Shown here: piece after piece, positions 8,313-16,760 of the stretch
Numbering within the stretch: the first letter of the stretch is position 1
How the letters are laid out: each line of letters begins with the position of its first letter
Assembly (NCBI RefSeq): GCF_018449545.1
Contig: NZ_JAAVUR010000020.1
Location: 21,942-85,941 of the forward strand
Reading direction: 5' to 3'
Length of the DNA stretch: 64,000 nt
Origin: Granulicella sp. dw_53
GTDB lineage: Bacteria; Acidobacteriota; Terriglobia; Terriglobales; Acidobacteriaceae
Position numbers and translations under genes: made by a program
Notes under the pieces: generated by a model
Seen by the model: the letters and a program-made list of their open reading frames with translations, nothing else
The model's database searches: none
Told to the model about the DNA's origin: nothing

Positions 8313-10517
8313 ATGACGACACAGACGTTGACACAGAAGACGATAGACGCGAAGTCTGGATGGCGGCCCCCCACGGGGATGGCTGGCGCAGCTTTCTGGC
8401 TGACGGTGTGGTTCTGTCTTCTGTGGTTTTTACGGCTGATTCCGGGGATGTTCGGGAGCTTCTTTAGTGGGTTGCAGATCCTGGTGGGATTTGCGCTGAT
8501 CGGGGTGACGGTTCCGCTACTCTTGCGGCTGGTTCGACGGCATATGCTGTGGAGCCTGCGGAACAAACTGGTCCTGACCTACCTGCTCATTGGGCTCGCT
8601 CCAGTGATCCTGTTTGTGACGTTGGTGACCATCTCGGGATATGTCGCAGCGGGACAGTTTGCCATTCACCTGGCGGACACGCGATTGCAGGCCGAGCTAA
8701 GCCAGATGGCAGATGAGAACGCAAACCGGACTCGCGGCTTTGCGCAATATATGGACTCTCATGGACTCGCAATCCCGCAGCTAGCTCCGCAGGACAGTCG
8801 AGCGCGGGGTGGCTTGGTGGAGCTCGACGATCCTGGGCGGACGAGACTCAAGCGGGAGACGACGGCGTTTCTCAACGGGGTTCCGCTGTCGCTGGAAGGT
8901 GCCCCTGTCGAGATGGAAACTCAGCGGGGGAAGACTCCGTTTGGCTTACCGCCTTGGGCGGCTCAGCTTCCAGGTGCGGAGTTCCATGGATTAGTGCTGG
9001 ATGGAGGCGAGTTGTACCTTGTGGCGGTGCATCAGCATCGGCTCTCGGATGGGCATGTCTTCAGCATGATGAGCAGTCTGCCTGTGGACGGTACGGTGAT
9101 GGACCTCATTGCGAATGGCTTGGGACGAACTGGGCTGCTTGCCGGAAGGGCTGGAACGTCATCCAACAGTCCTGTTTATGGCGAAGGACGACGCGCGCGA
9201 GGCCAGGCTCGAAAGGGTGAATCGGCCTGGATCTCTGGCGGCAATGCTCCGCGAGGGTTGAACCTGGCGGATATTCGGGTGCGCTTTCTGTCTACGGTGT
9301 CGATGACCGATTGGGATACTGGCGAGTCAGGAGATATCCCGATCGAGGTGACATCGCGCCCTTCGCTGCTGTATCGGCAGTTGTTCGGGACCTCGCTGGG
9401 TGGAATCGTGACGAGCGTGATTCGGACGGCGCTGATCGCGCTCTGCGTGGTCTTCCTGCTAATTGAGCTGCTGGCGCTGGTCTTGGCGATTCGGCTGAGC
9501 AAGACGATTACAGCTTCGGTCGCGGATCTCTACGAGGCGACGCTGCGGATCGACCGTGGCGAGCTGAACCATCGGATTGGCGTAGAGCGAGAGGACCAGC
9601 TCGCAGAGTTGAGCCGCTCGTTCAACCGCATGACCGGATCGCTGCAACGGCTGCTGGTAGAGCAGCAGGAGAAGGAGCAGATGCAGAACGAGCTCTCCAT
9701 CGCGCAGGAGGTGCAAGCGAACCTGTTTCCTCGTCAGGACTGCGATCTGCCGACGTTGCAACTGCATGGCGTCTGCCGGCCGGCGCGGACGGTGAGCGGC
9801 GATTACTACGATTTTCTTGTCTTTCATGAAGAGGCTCATGACGGACACGCGGCGGGACGCGAGACCGGAGTCGGGATCGCATTGGGCGACATCAGCGGGA
9901 AGGGAATCTCCGCGGCACTCCTGATGGCGACGTTGCACTCGGCGGTTCGAGCCTACCGCTTTGCCAGCGAGGAGCTGGTGTACAGCGAGTCGCATGTTGC
10001 GGGGCTCACCGCCAGCCGCGAAGGGCGCGGCGGAGAGTGCGACGAGCTCTTCCAGTCGCCGGGGCGTATTCTGTCGCTGCTCAATCGGCACCTTTACCGG
10101 AGCACCCAGCCGGAGAAGTATGCCACCTTGTTCCTGGCTCACTACGACGCCAAGTCTTCGCTGCTGACCTACTCGAACGCCGGGCAGTTGCCTCCGCTGG
10201 TGCTAGGGCGGGACGGTGCGATCCGGCGGTTGGACAAGGGTGGAACCGTCGTCGGGTTGATGGATGGAATGAGCTACGAGGAAGACCGGTTCAAGATGGA
10301 ACTCGGAGACATCCTGGTGGCTTATTCGGACGGCGTAACCGAGCCGGAGAACGACTTCGGCGACTTCGGCGAGGAGCGGCTAATGGAGGTGGTGCATCGC
10401 TACCGGGACGAGCCGCTGCACGTAATCTCGTCGCAGGTGATGCAGGCGCTGGACGCCTGGATCGGAGCCGAGGAGCAGCCGGACGACATCACGCTGGTGC
10501 TGGCTCGGCAGAGGTAA
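8313..10517 (+). CDS. Membrane PP2C-type (SpoIIE/RsbU) phosphatase with HAMP
   Basis: Serine/threonine phosphatase of the PPM/SpoIIE class (734 residues), which typically acts on an anti-sigma-factor antagonist in a partner-switching pathway. Two or three hydrophobic segments lie within residues 25-115, then a periplasmic sensor region to about 350, a further helix (VIRTALIALCVVFLLIELLA), a HAMP domain (about 395-450, SKTITASVADLYEATLRIDRGEL), a short coiled coil (QEKEQMQNELSIAQEVQANLFP) and the catalytic domain with metal-binding acidic motifs VSGDYYDF, LGDISGKG and AYSDGVTEPEN. No anti-sigma or antagonist gene is adjacent, so the target is unknown. It begins 9 nt after the YihY-type gene and ends 5 nt before the MOSC gene. 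Confidence 0.92.
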   Translation: MTTQTLTQKTIDAKSGWRPPTGMAGAAFWLTVWFCLLWFLRLIPGMFGSFFSGLQILVGFALIGVTVPLLLRLVRRHMLWSLRNKLVLTYLLIGLAPVILFVTLVTISGYVAAGQFAIHLADTRLQAELSQMADENANRTRGFAQYMDSHGLAIPQLAPQDSRARGGLVELDDPGRTRLKRETTAFLNGVPLSLEGAPVEMETQRGKTPFGLPPWAAQLPGAEFHGLVLDGGELYLVAVHQHRLSDGHVFSMMSSLPVDGTVMDLIANGLGRTGLLAGRAGTSSNSPVYGEGRRARGQARKGESAWISGGNAPRGLNLADIRVRFLSTVSMTDWDTGESGDIPIEVTSRPSLLYRQLFGTSLGGIVTSVIRTALIALCVVFLLIELLALVLAIRLSKTITASVADLYEATLRIDRGELNHRIGVEREDQLAELSRSFNRMTGSLQRLLVEQQEKEQMQNELSIAQEVQANLFPRQDCDLPTLQLHGVCRPARTVSGDYYDFLVFHEEAHDGHAAGRETGVGIALGDISGKGISAALLMATLHSAVRAYRFASEELVYSESHVAGLTASREGRGGECDELFQSPGRILSLLNRHLYRSTQPEKYATLFLAHYDAKSSLLTYSNAGQLPPLVLGRDGAIRRLDKGGTVVGLMDGMSYEEDRFKMELGDILVAYSDGVTEPENDFGDFGEERLMEVVHRYRDEPLHVISSQVMQALDAWIGAEEQPDDITLVLARQR

Positions 10518-10522
10518 GGTCG

Positions 10523-11065
10523 ATGCATCCTTCGATCACTTCCGTTAGTCTCAGCTCTACGCATAGCTTCAGCAAGGCGACGAAGACGTCGATTCGTCTG
10601 CTTGCTGGCCTCGGAGTTGAAGGAGATGCTCACATGGGAGCTACGGTGAGGCATCGCTATAAGGTTCGCAAAGATCCTACGCAACCGAACCTCTGTCAGG
10701 TCCATTTGCTGCAGCATGAACTTCTGGACGAGCTCCATCTCGCCGGGTTCGAGGTAGAACCGGGGCAGATGGGCGAAAATGTCACCACGCGGGGCCTCAA
10801 TCTCATCGCGCTTCCGACGGGGACTCGGCTGGCGCTGGGCGAGAGCGCGGTGGTCGAGGTTACAGGGCTGCGCAGTCCTTGCTCCCAGATCAATGGGTTT
10901 CAGGCTGGGTTGATGAAGGCCTGCTTCGGCCTAGACGCTCACGGCAAGAAGGCTCCGCGGGCTGGGATTATGTCCATCGTGATCGCTGGCGGTGAGGTGC
11001 GGTCAGGCGATTCGATCGGCGTTGAGCTTCCGGCCGAGCCGCATCGTGCGCTTGTTTGCGTTTGA
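10523..11065 (+). CDS. MOSC domain-containing protein
   Basis: Small MOSC (molybdenum cofactor sulfurase C-terminal) protein, 180 residues, cytosolic. The features seen are GVEGDAHMGATVRHR, then GQMGENVTTRGLNLIALPTGTRL and EVTGLRSPCSQINGFQAGL, whose Cys is the conserved MOSC cysteine. Stand-alone MOSC proteins of this size (YiiM-like) are thought to handle sulfur or molybdenum cofactor chemistry, but the substrate is unknown. The start ATG at 10523 is 5 nt past the phosphatase stop; the much longer open frame beginning at 10037 overlaps the phosphatase and is not real. Probably translated from the same message as the phosphatase. Confidence 0.88.
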   Translation: MHPSITSVSLSSTHSFSKATKTSIRLLAGLGVEGDAHMGATVRHRYKVRKDPTQPNLCQVHLLQHELLDELHLAGFEVEPGQMGENVTTRGLNLIALPTGTRLALGESAVVEVTGLRSPCSQINGFQAGLMKACFGLDAHGKKAPRAGIMSIVIAGGEVRSGDSIGVELPAEPHRALVCV

Positions 11066-11211
11066 TGACAGACGCAAGTAAAAAGCAAAGACGAGAGAAC
11101 AGTCGTTCCGGCTATTTTTTGACATGCCGCAAGCCATGCCCTTAACGGGACAAGCATTTGAGCGAGGATGCTCCTTGCGGGGCATCTGTCCTGCCCGATA
11201 GACTCGCAGAA

Positions 11212-12447
11212 GTGTTGAATCCCCACCGACTTATCTTCCGACCGCTTCTCGACTCTCGCTGCTGCGTTCTTGCGCTCTCTTTTCTTCTTTTCACTGCGGG
11301 GTGCCGCCGCAATGCCTTCCCCGATGTTCCGGATGGTTATCGCGAGTTCGCTTACGTGGCGAACAGCGGGGCGAACACGGTGAGCGTGCTCGATCTGGTG
11401 TATCTGCGGGGGGACCGAACCCTGCAGGTGGGTCTCAATCCGACGGGGCTGGCGGTCAACCCTGTGCGGAACGAGGTGTATGTGGTCAACACCCAGTCGG
11501 GGTCGGTGTCGGTGATCGACGCGACGACCAACCGTGTGGTGGCGACGATCCCGGTGCATCGTCTGCCTTACTTCATCTCGGTCGAGGCGTCCGGGCATCG
11601 CGCGTTCGTCGCCAACTCCGGCTCGAACACGGTGAGCGTGCTGGACCTCGATCGGCGGCGGGAGATCGCTGTGGCCGGCACAGGAGAGCTGCCGGGAATG
11701 GCGGTTATCTCGCCGGATATGCGCTCGCTGGTAGTGACAAATCGGGGCAGCGGAAGCGTCTCGATCTTCGAGGTCGCGCCATACGACGCCAAGGCCTTCG
11801 GAGCCCACTTGCTACGGTTCCGCGCAGCGTTCTCCGGTTGCCCGGGAGCGACCGACGCGGTGATTCTTCCGGACTCGGCCAAGACCTTTGTGGCCTGCTC
11901 AGCGGGGCACCAGGTGATGGCGATCAGTCTCGCTGCGGAGCCGGGTTCGTGGCCGGCGCGGCAGGATTCGGCTGCCTTGACCGACCACCTGCTGACGTTC
12001 CTCGACGTCGGGCTGCATCCGGTGCATCTGGCGATGAAGCCGGATGGTGGCGAGATCTTTGCCGCGAACTTCGGGTCGGACTCGATGTCCGAGATCTCCA
12101 CCTGGACGAACGAGGTGAGCGGGACCTTCCCGATCGGCGACAAACCGGTGCGGAGCATCGTCAGCGGTGATAACACCATGCTCTGGGTATCGAACTTCGG
12201 TGCCGACTCCATCGGAGTCTATAGCATCGACGACGGGCATCTGGTCTCCAGCGTCCGTACCGGGTCGGCCCCGGATGCGCTGGCCTTCTCGGCGGATGAG
12301 CACCTCCTGCTTGCAGCAGATGCCCACTCAGGCGATGTCGCGGTGATCCGGACCCAGGGGAAGACCAGCGCCACCTTGTTCACCATGCTTCCTGCTGGCG
12401 GGCGTCCCAGTAGCGTGGTGGTGAAGTCGTTTACGTTGCCCCGTTAG
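11212..12447 (+). CDS. YVTN-type beta-propeller lipoprotein
   Basis: Exported seven-bladed-propeller-type protein of the YVTN/PQQ-like 40-residue repeat family. Repeats are visible as YVANSGANTVSVLDL, YVVNTQSGSVSVID, FVANSGSNTVSVLDL, VVTNRGSGSVSIFEV, FAANFGSDSMSEIS and WVSNFGADSIGVYSI. A lipobox FTAGC after a hydrophobic stretch (CCVLALSFLLFTAGC) indicates a lipoprotein. The start is uncertain: the frame opens at a TTG at 11158, but GTG 11212 gives a more usual signal-peptide length (411 residues total). Such proteins bind surface ligands or act as scaffolds; none can be named here. It follows the MOSC gene by about 146 nt. Confidence 0.82.
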   Translation: MLNPHRLIFRPLLDSRCCVLALSFLLFTAGCRRNAFPDVPDGYREFAYVANSGANTVSVLDLVYLRGDRTLQVGLNPTGLAVNPVRNEVYVVNTQSGSVSVIDATTNRVVATIPVHRLPYFISVEASGHRAFVANSGSNTVSVLDLDRRREIAVAGTGELPGMAVISPDMRSLVVTNRGSGSVSIFEVAPYDAKAFGAHLLRFRAAFSGCPGATDAVILPDSAKTFVACSAGHQVMAISLAAEPGSWPARQDSAALTDHLLTFLDVGLHPVHLAMKPDGGEIFAANFGSDSMSEISTWTNEVSGTFPIGDKPVRSIVSGDNTMLWVSNFGADSIGVYSIDDGHLVSSVRTGSAPDALAFSADEHLLLAADAHSGDVAVIRTQGKTSATLFTMLPAGGRPSSVVVKSFTLPR

Positions 12448-12484
12448 ATCTCTCCCTTGGGATATTTGGCGTAAGTGGTTTTAT

Positions 12485-12952
12485 TTATGGATTTGGCTGA
12501 CCCGCTTGCATGGGTGGGCCGACGAGAAAGCAGCCATAGCTGGCGGCGATCTCCAGGGTCTTATCTGCGGGGCTGTCGCGTATGGTCTCGATGCATCTCT
12601 CGAAGCCTCCAGGAGTCAGAACGACCAGCAGCCGACTCGGTGCCTCTGATATGTTCAGCCAGCTATGCCGGGCTCCCTTCGGAACGGTGACGCTGGTGCC
12701 GACCGGCGCGTCGATGAGCTCGTCTTCGATCAGGATCTGATACCTTCCCGCGATGACCACGAAGTGCTCCTCTTCATTGCGGTGCAGGTGGACGGGCGGG
12801 CTGCAGCCGGGAGCCGCGACAGATTCGACGACCGCGTATGCGCCGTGGGTCTCTGCGCTGGAGACGCGCACGGCGATCCGTTCTCCGGCGGTTCCTTCGT
12901 GCCAGGTTCCTGTATCGGTGCCTATCGGCAGAGAGGATGTTTTGTCGCTCAT
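12485..12952 (-). CDS. Cupin domain protein
   Basis: Single-domain cupin of 155 residues. The two cupin motifs are seen as PPVHLHRNEEEHFVVIAGRY (metal ligands His, His, Glu, His in the usual G(X)5HXH(X)3,4E pattern) and PKGARHSWLN (third His). The N terminus is polar, so it is cytosolic. Small cupins serve as isomerases, dioxygenases or sugar-binding sensors; the substrate cannot be told from sequence. It is convergent with the propeller lipoprotein (38-nt gap) and downstream of the methyltransferase-like gene on the same strand, but the gap of about 137 nt leaves co-transcription open. Confidence 0.85.
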   Translation of the reverse strand: MSDKTSSLPIGTDTGTWHEGTAGERIAVRVSSAETHGAYAVVESVAAPGCSPPVHLHRNEEEHFVVIAGRYQILIEDELIDAPVGTSVTVPKGARHSWLNISEAPSRLLVVLTPGGFERCIETIRDSPADKTLEIAASYGCFLVGPPMQAGQPNP

Positions 12953-13089
12953 GCTCGATCCATTCTTGTAGTGCGCATCGAATGTCGGGGCGCTACAGTT
13001 CGAAACTTAACAAATCCTAGTAAGGGGAACACTGGAGGTGCGGGTCTATTCCTGAATTCCATACCCAGAGGACTCGAACTGAGACGGCT

Positions 13090-13986
13090 CTACGTTGTGG
13101 AGAGCCACCAGCCAGGACCGGAGCACCAGCAGGTATCGTCGGGCGTGTCATTGCGGTGCAGGGATTTTATTTTGCTCCAGTTTTCGTTACGAAAGGCTTC
13201 AGTTAGCCTTTGAGCTGTGGTCTCGATCCTTGCGCCGACGCATGGGACGAACTGGGCCTGCACGAGAAAGCTGGCAGCGTAGGTGTGATCTTCTTGTCTG
13301 GTGATGAGGAGCATGGCTCCTGCTCCGGCTGCGGGTGTCATGGGGAAGAGGAGTCGCCCGTTGGGGCGGAGGGCGTCGAGCCAGGCGCTGAGGGGTTCGG
13401 TCGCTCCGGCATTGACGTAGAGGATGTCGCATGGAGGCAAGGGTCCTTCTGTGCCGGATCTTGCGTGCAGAATGACCTGGCGGAGTGGGGCCAGATTGGT
13501 GATGGCGCGTTGCGCCAGCTCCGGTTCGATCTCGTATCCGTCGACGGTGCCTGAGTCGCCTACCAGCTTTGCAAGAAGCGTTGTGTAGTAGCCAGTGCCT
13601 GCTCCGATGTGGACCACTTTTTCTCCCTTCTTTGGAGCGAGTGCGGCGATGCAGAAGGCGTGGAGGGTCGGTTGGCCGTTGTTGAGAGGTGCATCGGTGC
13701 CGAGGGAGACTACGACGTCCTGGTAGAGGAAGGTCGGATCGTCGGAGAGGGTTGCTATGTAGCCGACGGGGGTAAAGATCTTCCAGGGTGGAGGGCCTAC
13801 GAACTGTTCGCGGGGCGTCGAGGCAAAGGCGGCTGCGAGTTCGCTTCCGGGCGGGATGCCGGCGTTGGCAGTGACCAGGTTGGCGAAGAACTGTCGGTGG
13901 GCTTGGAGATTTTCCGGGGTGGTCGGCATAGGGGGTATCGGGGTCGGATTTATTTTGCACTTTTGGGGTTGGGGTGTCACCCACAC
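13090..13986 (-). CDS. Protein-L-isoaspartate O-methyltransferase-like protein
   Basis: SAM-dependent methyltransferase of the PCMT family (PF01135), 298 residues at most. Seen: the PREQFVGPPPW segment, TPVGYIATLSDDPTFLYQDVVVSLG and the SAM-binding VVHIGAGTGYYTTLLAKLVG motif, followed by the acidic strand end YEIEPEL. Canonical PCMT is about 210-220 residues, so this is a divergent longer form and may act on another substrate. Start choice: GTG at 13986 has a near-perfect GGAGGTGA 6 nt upstream (13993-14000), while the more conventional-looking ATG at 13929 has no ribosome site; a GTG at 13980 is also possible. Upstream lies an intergenic region with two hairpin repeats. Confidence 0.82.
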   Translation of the reverse strand: MWVTPQPQKCKINPTPIPPMPTTPENLQAHRQFFANLVTANAGIPPGSELAAAFASTPREQFVGPPPWKIFTPVGYIATLSDDPTFLYQDVVVSLGTDAPLNNGQPTLHAFCIAALAPKKGEKVVHIGAGTGYYTTLLAKLVGDSGTVDGYEIEPELAQRAITNLAPLRQVILHARSGTEGPLPPCDILYVNAGATEPLSAWLDALRPNGRLLFPMTPAAGAGAMLLITRQEDHTYAASFLVQAQFVPCVGARIETTAQRLTEAFRNENWSKIKSLHRNDTPDDTCWCSGPGWWLSTT

Positions 13987-14008
13987 AAACTCTCACCTCC
14001 GCAAACCG

Positions 14009-14056
14009 CCCGGGTGCCCCACCCTTTTTGCAGCTTCATCGCAAATAGGGTGGGGT
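14009..14056. repeat. REP-like hairpin, variant A
   Basis: An intergenic inverted repeat that starts with CCCGGGTGCCCC. Stem arms CCCCACCCTTTTTGC (14017-14031) and GCAAATAGGGTGGGG (14041-14055) pair over 15 bp with one mismatch and a 9-nt loop. It shares its CCCGGGTGCCCC head with the elements at 14143 and 30526, but the stem sequence differs, so it looks like a sister type in one repeat family. Confidence 0.8.
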
Positions 14057-14142
14057 ATCGTGCAAAGCACGACCGCTTTCCCATCCCAACCTCAACCGCC
14101 TCGGGAACGGAGAACAACCGTCCCTCCACCCCACCCCAAGCG

Positions 14143-14192
14143 CCCGGGTGCCCATCCTTCGCGCCTTTGTCTCTAGCGAAGGGTGGGAGGTA
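14143..14192. repeat. REP-like hairpin, variant B copy 1
   Basis: Intergenic inverted repeat: head CCCGGGTGCCC, arms CCCATCCTTCGC and GCGAAGGGTGGG (12 bp with one G-T) around the loop GCCTTTGTCTCTA. A nearly identical copy (one base of length difference) lies at 30526-30576. It sits just beyond the 3' end of the GH2 gene. Confidence 0.88.
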
Positions 14193-14237
14193 GAATCCTT
14201 CCCCGAATCGTGGCTTTCGATCGTTTGTTGTCCGGTT

Positions 14238-16682
14238 TTAGAAGCTGTGTTGGCTGGTGGGCTGTTTGGCGGTGGTGGCTTTCAGGGTGAGGGTCGCTGG
14301 GGGTACGCCGGGAGCAGATGCGGTGATGGTAATCGTGCCTATGGGGGCAGTGGCGCGAAGCAGGGCCAGGGCAGTGCCGTTATAGACAGCATGGTCGGGG
14401 GATTGGAAGGGCTCGTGGTCCAGGAGGTTCCCATTGTCGGTCGCAAGAATGGTGGCTGGGCCAGCGGTGGTGAAGTGGACGACGGTGGTAGTGTCGGGGA
14501 CCGGAGTTCCGGCGGCGTCGACGAGGGTGGCGGAGACGTAGGTGATGTCGTTCCAATCAGGGGTGAGGGTCTGGTCTTTGGGTGAGGGAGCCAGTGGGTT
14601 CAGAGCGGTGGTGAGCAGGATGCGGGTGGGCTTGCCGGCGGTGCGGAGGGTGTCTTCGGCCACGACCCTACCAGCGGTGCGGGCGACGGCTTTGAGGACG
14701 CCGGGGGCGTAGGGAACCTGGAAGGTGATGGGAGTGGCGTCCGGGTGGAGCTTTTGCGTGCCGAGCGAGGTCTCGTTGAGGAGGAGTTCGACCTCTTCGG
14801 CGTTAGTGTAGACCTCGATATTTTCCGTGTGCGGGGATGAGTTGGCAGGGGTCCAATCCAGGACGAGAGGCTGGGTAAAGCGTGTGGGAGCGGGAGCGTT
14901 GGGTGCTTCGTAACCAGGGTCGGTGGGGGACTTCTGAGTGATGGCGACGCGGCGGGCGATCCGAACCATGGGGGTCTCGCTCCACCAGGACTGGCGCTCG
15001 TAGGCGCGGGCGCGAGGAAGAGAGGTGGTGAGAAGAAGGCCGGAACCGGAGCCGATGGCGGGCCATTTGCCGGCTTCGCCGAGGTAGTCGATGCCGGTCC
15101 AGAGGAACTGGCCGGAGTACTCGGCGTGGTCGCGCATGGCAACCCACTGGTTGCGGTCGTGGGTATTTTCGGTGCCGACGATGGAGCGGGTGGGCTTGTC
15201 GGCATGAGCCTTGAGGATCTCGTTCTCGCGGTAGTTCTGGCCGATGACGTCGAGGAGGTCGGCGAGGCCGTTGTCGTAGTCGTGGGAGACGTTGGGGCGG
15301 AAGAGGGCCTGGGTGACGGGACGGGTTGGGTCGTATTGGTGGAAGGTGTCGACCAGGGACTTGAGGATGGGGATGGCGATGTCGGGGTGAGGCGTGTCGT
15401 GGATCTCGTTGCCGGCGGAGTAGAGGATGATGCTGGGGTGGTTGCGGTCGCGGCGGACGGTGTCGGCGGTGTCGCGGAGGGACCACTCTTTGAAGTAGAG
15501 GTGGTAGTCGTAGGGGTTCTTGGCGACGGTCCAGGCGTCGAACATCTCGTCCATGACGAGGAAGCCCATGCGGTCGCAGAGGTCGAGGAACTCAGGCGCA
15601 GGCGGGTTGTGGGCGGTACGGATGGCGTTCACGCCGAGCGCGCGCAAAGCGGTGAGCCGCCGAGCCCACGCGGCGAGAGGCACAGCGGTGCCGAGGGCTC
15701 CGACGTCAGTGTGGAGGGCGGCTCCGTAGATCTTGTGGTGAGTGCCGTTGAGGAAGAAGCCCTGGTTGGGGTCGAAGTGGAACTCGCGGATGCCGAAGGG
15801 GACTTGCTCATCGTCGATGGGCTTGTTGTTCGCCTGAAGCGTTGCTGTAGCGGTGTAGAGGGCGGGATGGTCGAGGTCCCAGCGGTCGGGGTGCGGCAGG
15901 GTGGTCTCGACATCGAGATCCTGGGTGGTGTGGGGCGCGAGGGTGGCGGGCCGGCTCGCGGCGATCAGGCTGTGGGTGCCCGATGGTGAGGTGAGGTCGG
16001 CGGATAGGGTGATGGTGGCAGGAGAGTCGGAGTCGTTGGCGGCGGTGGCACGAATGTGGATGGTCGCTTGATCGCCGGAGACTTTCGGAGTGGTGACGAA
16101 GGTTCCCCAGGGAGCGATGTGGACGGCTGCGGTGGTGACGACACGGACGTGGCGGTTGATTCCGGCTCCGGGGTACCAGCGGGAGGCGGGTTGCCGGGAG
16201 TTGTCGGCGCGGACGGCGATGAAGTTGATGCCTGCGTGGAGGTGCGGGGTGAGGTCGTAGTAGAAGCTGGTATAGCCGTAGGGGTGGTGGCCGAGAAAGG
16301 CCCCGTTGCAGTAGACGTCGGAGTTGGCCATGACGCCGTCGAAGACGATATAAGTGCGCCTGGTGGGATCGAGCTTCGGCAAATCGAGAGTCTTGCGGTA
16401 CCAGGCGACGCCGGTGGGGAAGAAGCCTCCGGCGGGGCCGCTGGGAGCGGTCTGGGAGACCGGGCCTGAGATCGCCCAGTCGTGGGGCAGGGTGACGGTC
16501 TGCCACTGTCGGTCAATAAAGGCGGGGGATTTGGCTTCGAGGTCGGCGGGATCAGATTGCGAGAAGCGCCAATCAGTGTCGAAGGCCTGGATACTACGGG
16601 GCGAGGTCGGCGCGGGTTTGGCGGCGAAGGTGGTGCAGGAGAGCGATGCGGCGAGAGCGAGGACCGAGAGGGTGCGGGGCAT
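14238..16682 (-). CDS. Glycoside hydrolase family 2 (beta-galactosidase-like)
   Basis: Exported retaining glycosidase of GH2, 814 residues, with a signal peptide (residues 1-20, ending FAAKPA). Domains in order: sugar-binding jelly roll (about 30-190; WQTVTLPHDWAIS, GVAWYRKTLDLP, ASRWYPGAGINRHV), Ig-like domain (195-295), TIM barrel (298-560; GIREFHF, GVNAIRTAHNPP) and C-terminal Ig-like domains. The general acid/base is Glu426 in SAGNEIHD and the nucleophile Glu505 in VGTENT. Most such enzymes are beta-galactosidases; beta-glucuronidase or another exo-glycosidase is possible. It lies about 80 nt downstream of the oligogalacturonide lyase on the same strand, which suggests a joint role in pectin side-chain and backbone breakdown. 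Confidence 0.92.
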   Translation of the reverse strand: MPRTLSVLALAASLSCTTFAAKPAPTSPRSIQAFDTDWRFSQSDPADLEAKSPAFIDRQWQTVTLPHDWAISGPVSQTAPSGPAGGFFPTGVAWYRKTLDLPKLDPTRRTYIVFDGVMANSDVYCNGAFLGHHPYGYTSFYYDLTPHLHAGINFIAVRADNSRQPASRWYPGAGINRHVRVVTTAAVHIAPWGTFVTTPKVSGDQATIHIRATAANDSDSPATITLSADLTSPSGTHSLIAASRPATLAPHTTQDLDVETTLPHPDRWDLDHPALYTATATLQANNKPIDDEQVPFGIREFHFDPNQGFFLNGTHHKIYGAALHTDVGALGTAVPLAAWARRLTALRALGVNAIRTAHNPPAPEFLDLCDRMGFLVMDEMFDAWTVAKNPYDYHLYFKEWSLRDTADTVRRDRNHPSIILYSAGNEIHDTPHPDIAIPILKSLVDTFHQYDPTRPVTQALFRPNVSHDYDNGLADLLDVIGQNYRENEILKAHADKPTRSIVGTENTHDRNQWVAMRDHAEYSGQFLWTGIDYLGEAGKWPAIGSGSGLLLTTSLPRARAYERQSWWSETPMVRIARRVAITQKSPTDPGYEAPNAPAPTRFTQPLVLDWTPANSSPHTENIEVYTNAEEVELLLNETSLGTQKLHPDATPITFQVPYAPGVLKAVARTAGRVVAEDTLRTAGKPTRILLTTALNPLAPSPKDQTLTPDWNDITYVSATLVDAAGTPVPDTTTVVHFTTAGPATILATDNGNLLDHEPFQSPDHAVYNGTALALLRATAPIGTITITASAPGVPPATLTLKATTAKQPTSQHSF

Positions 16683-16760
16683 GAGCTTCTCCGGAGAGCG
16701 GTGGAGACGAGATGAGGGCCGCCCAACTGTGGACGGCCCTGGGAACAGACTACAGACAAG

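Noticed and set aside
10037..11065. Long plus-strand frame of 342 codons
   Set aside because: Its first part overlaps the SpoIIE-type phosphatase in another frame; only the section from 10523 (MOSC) is real.
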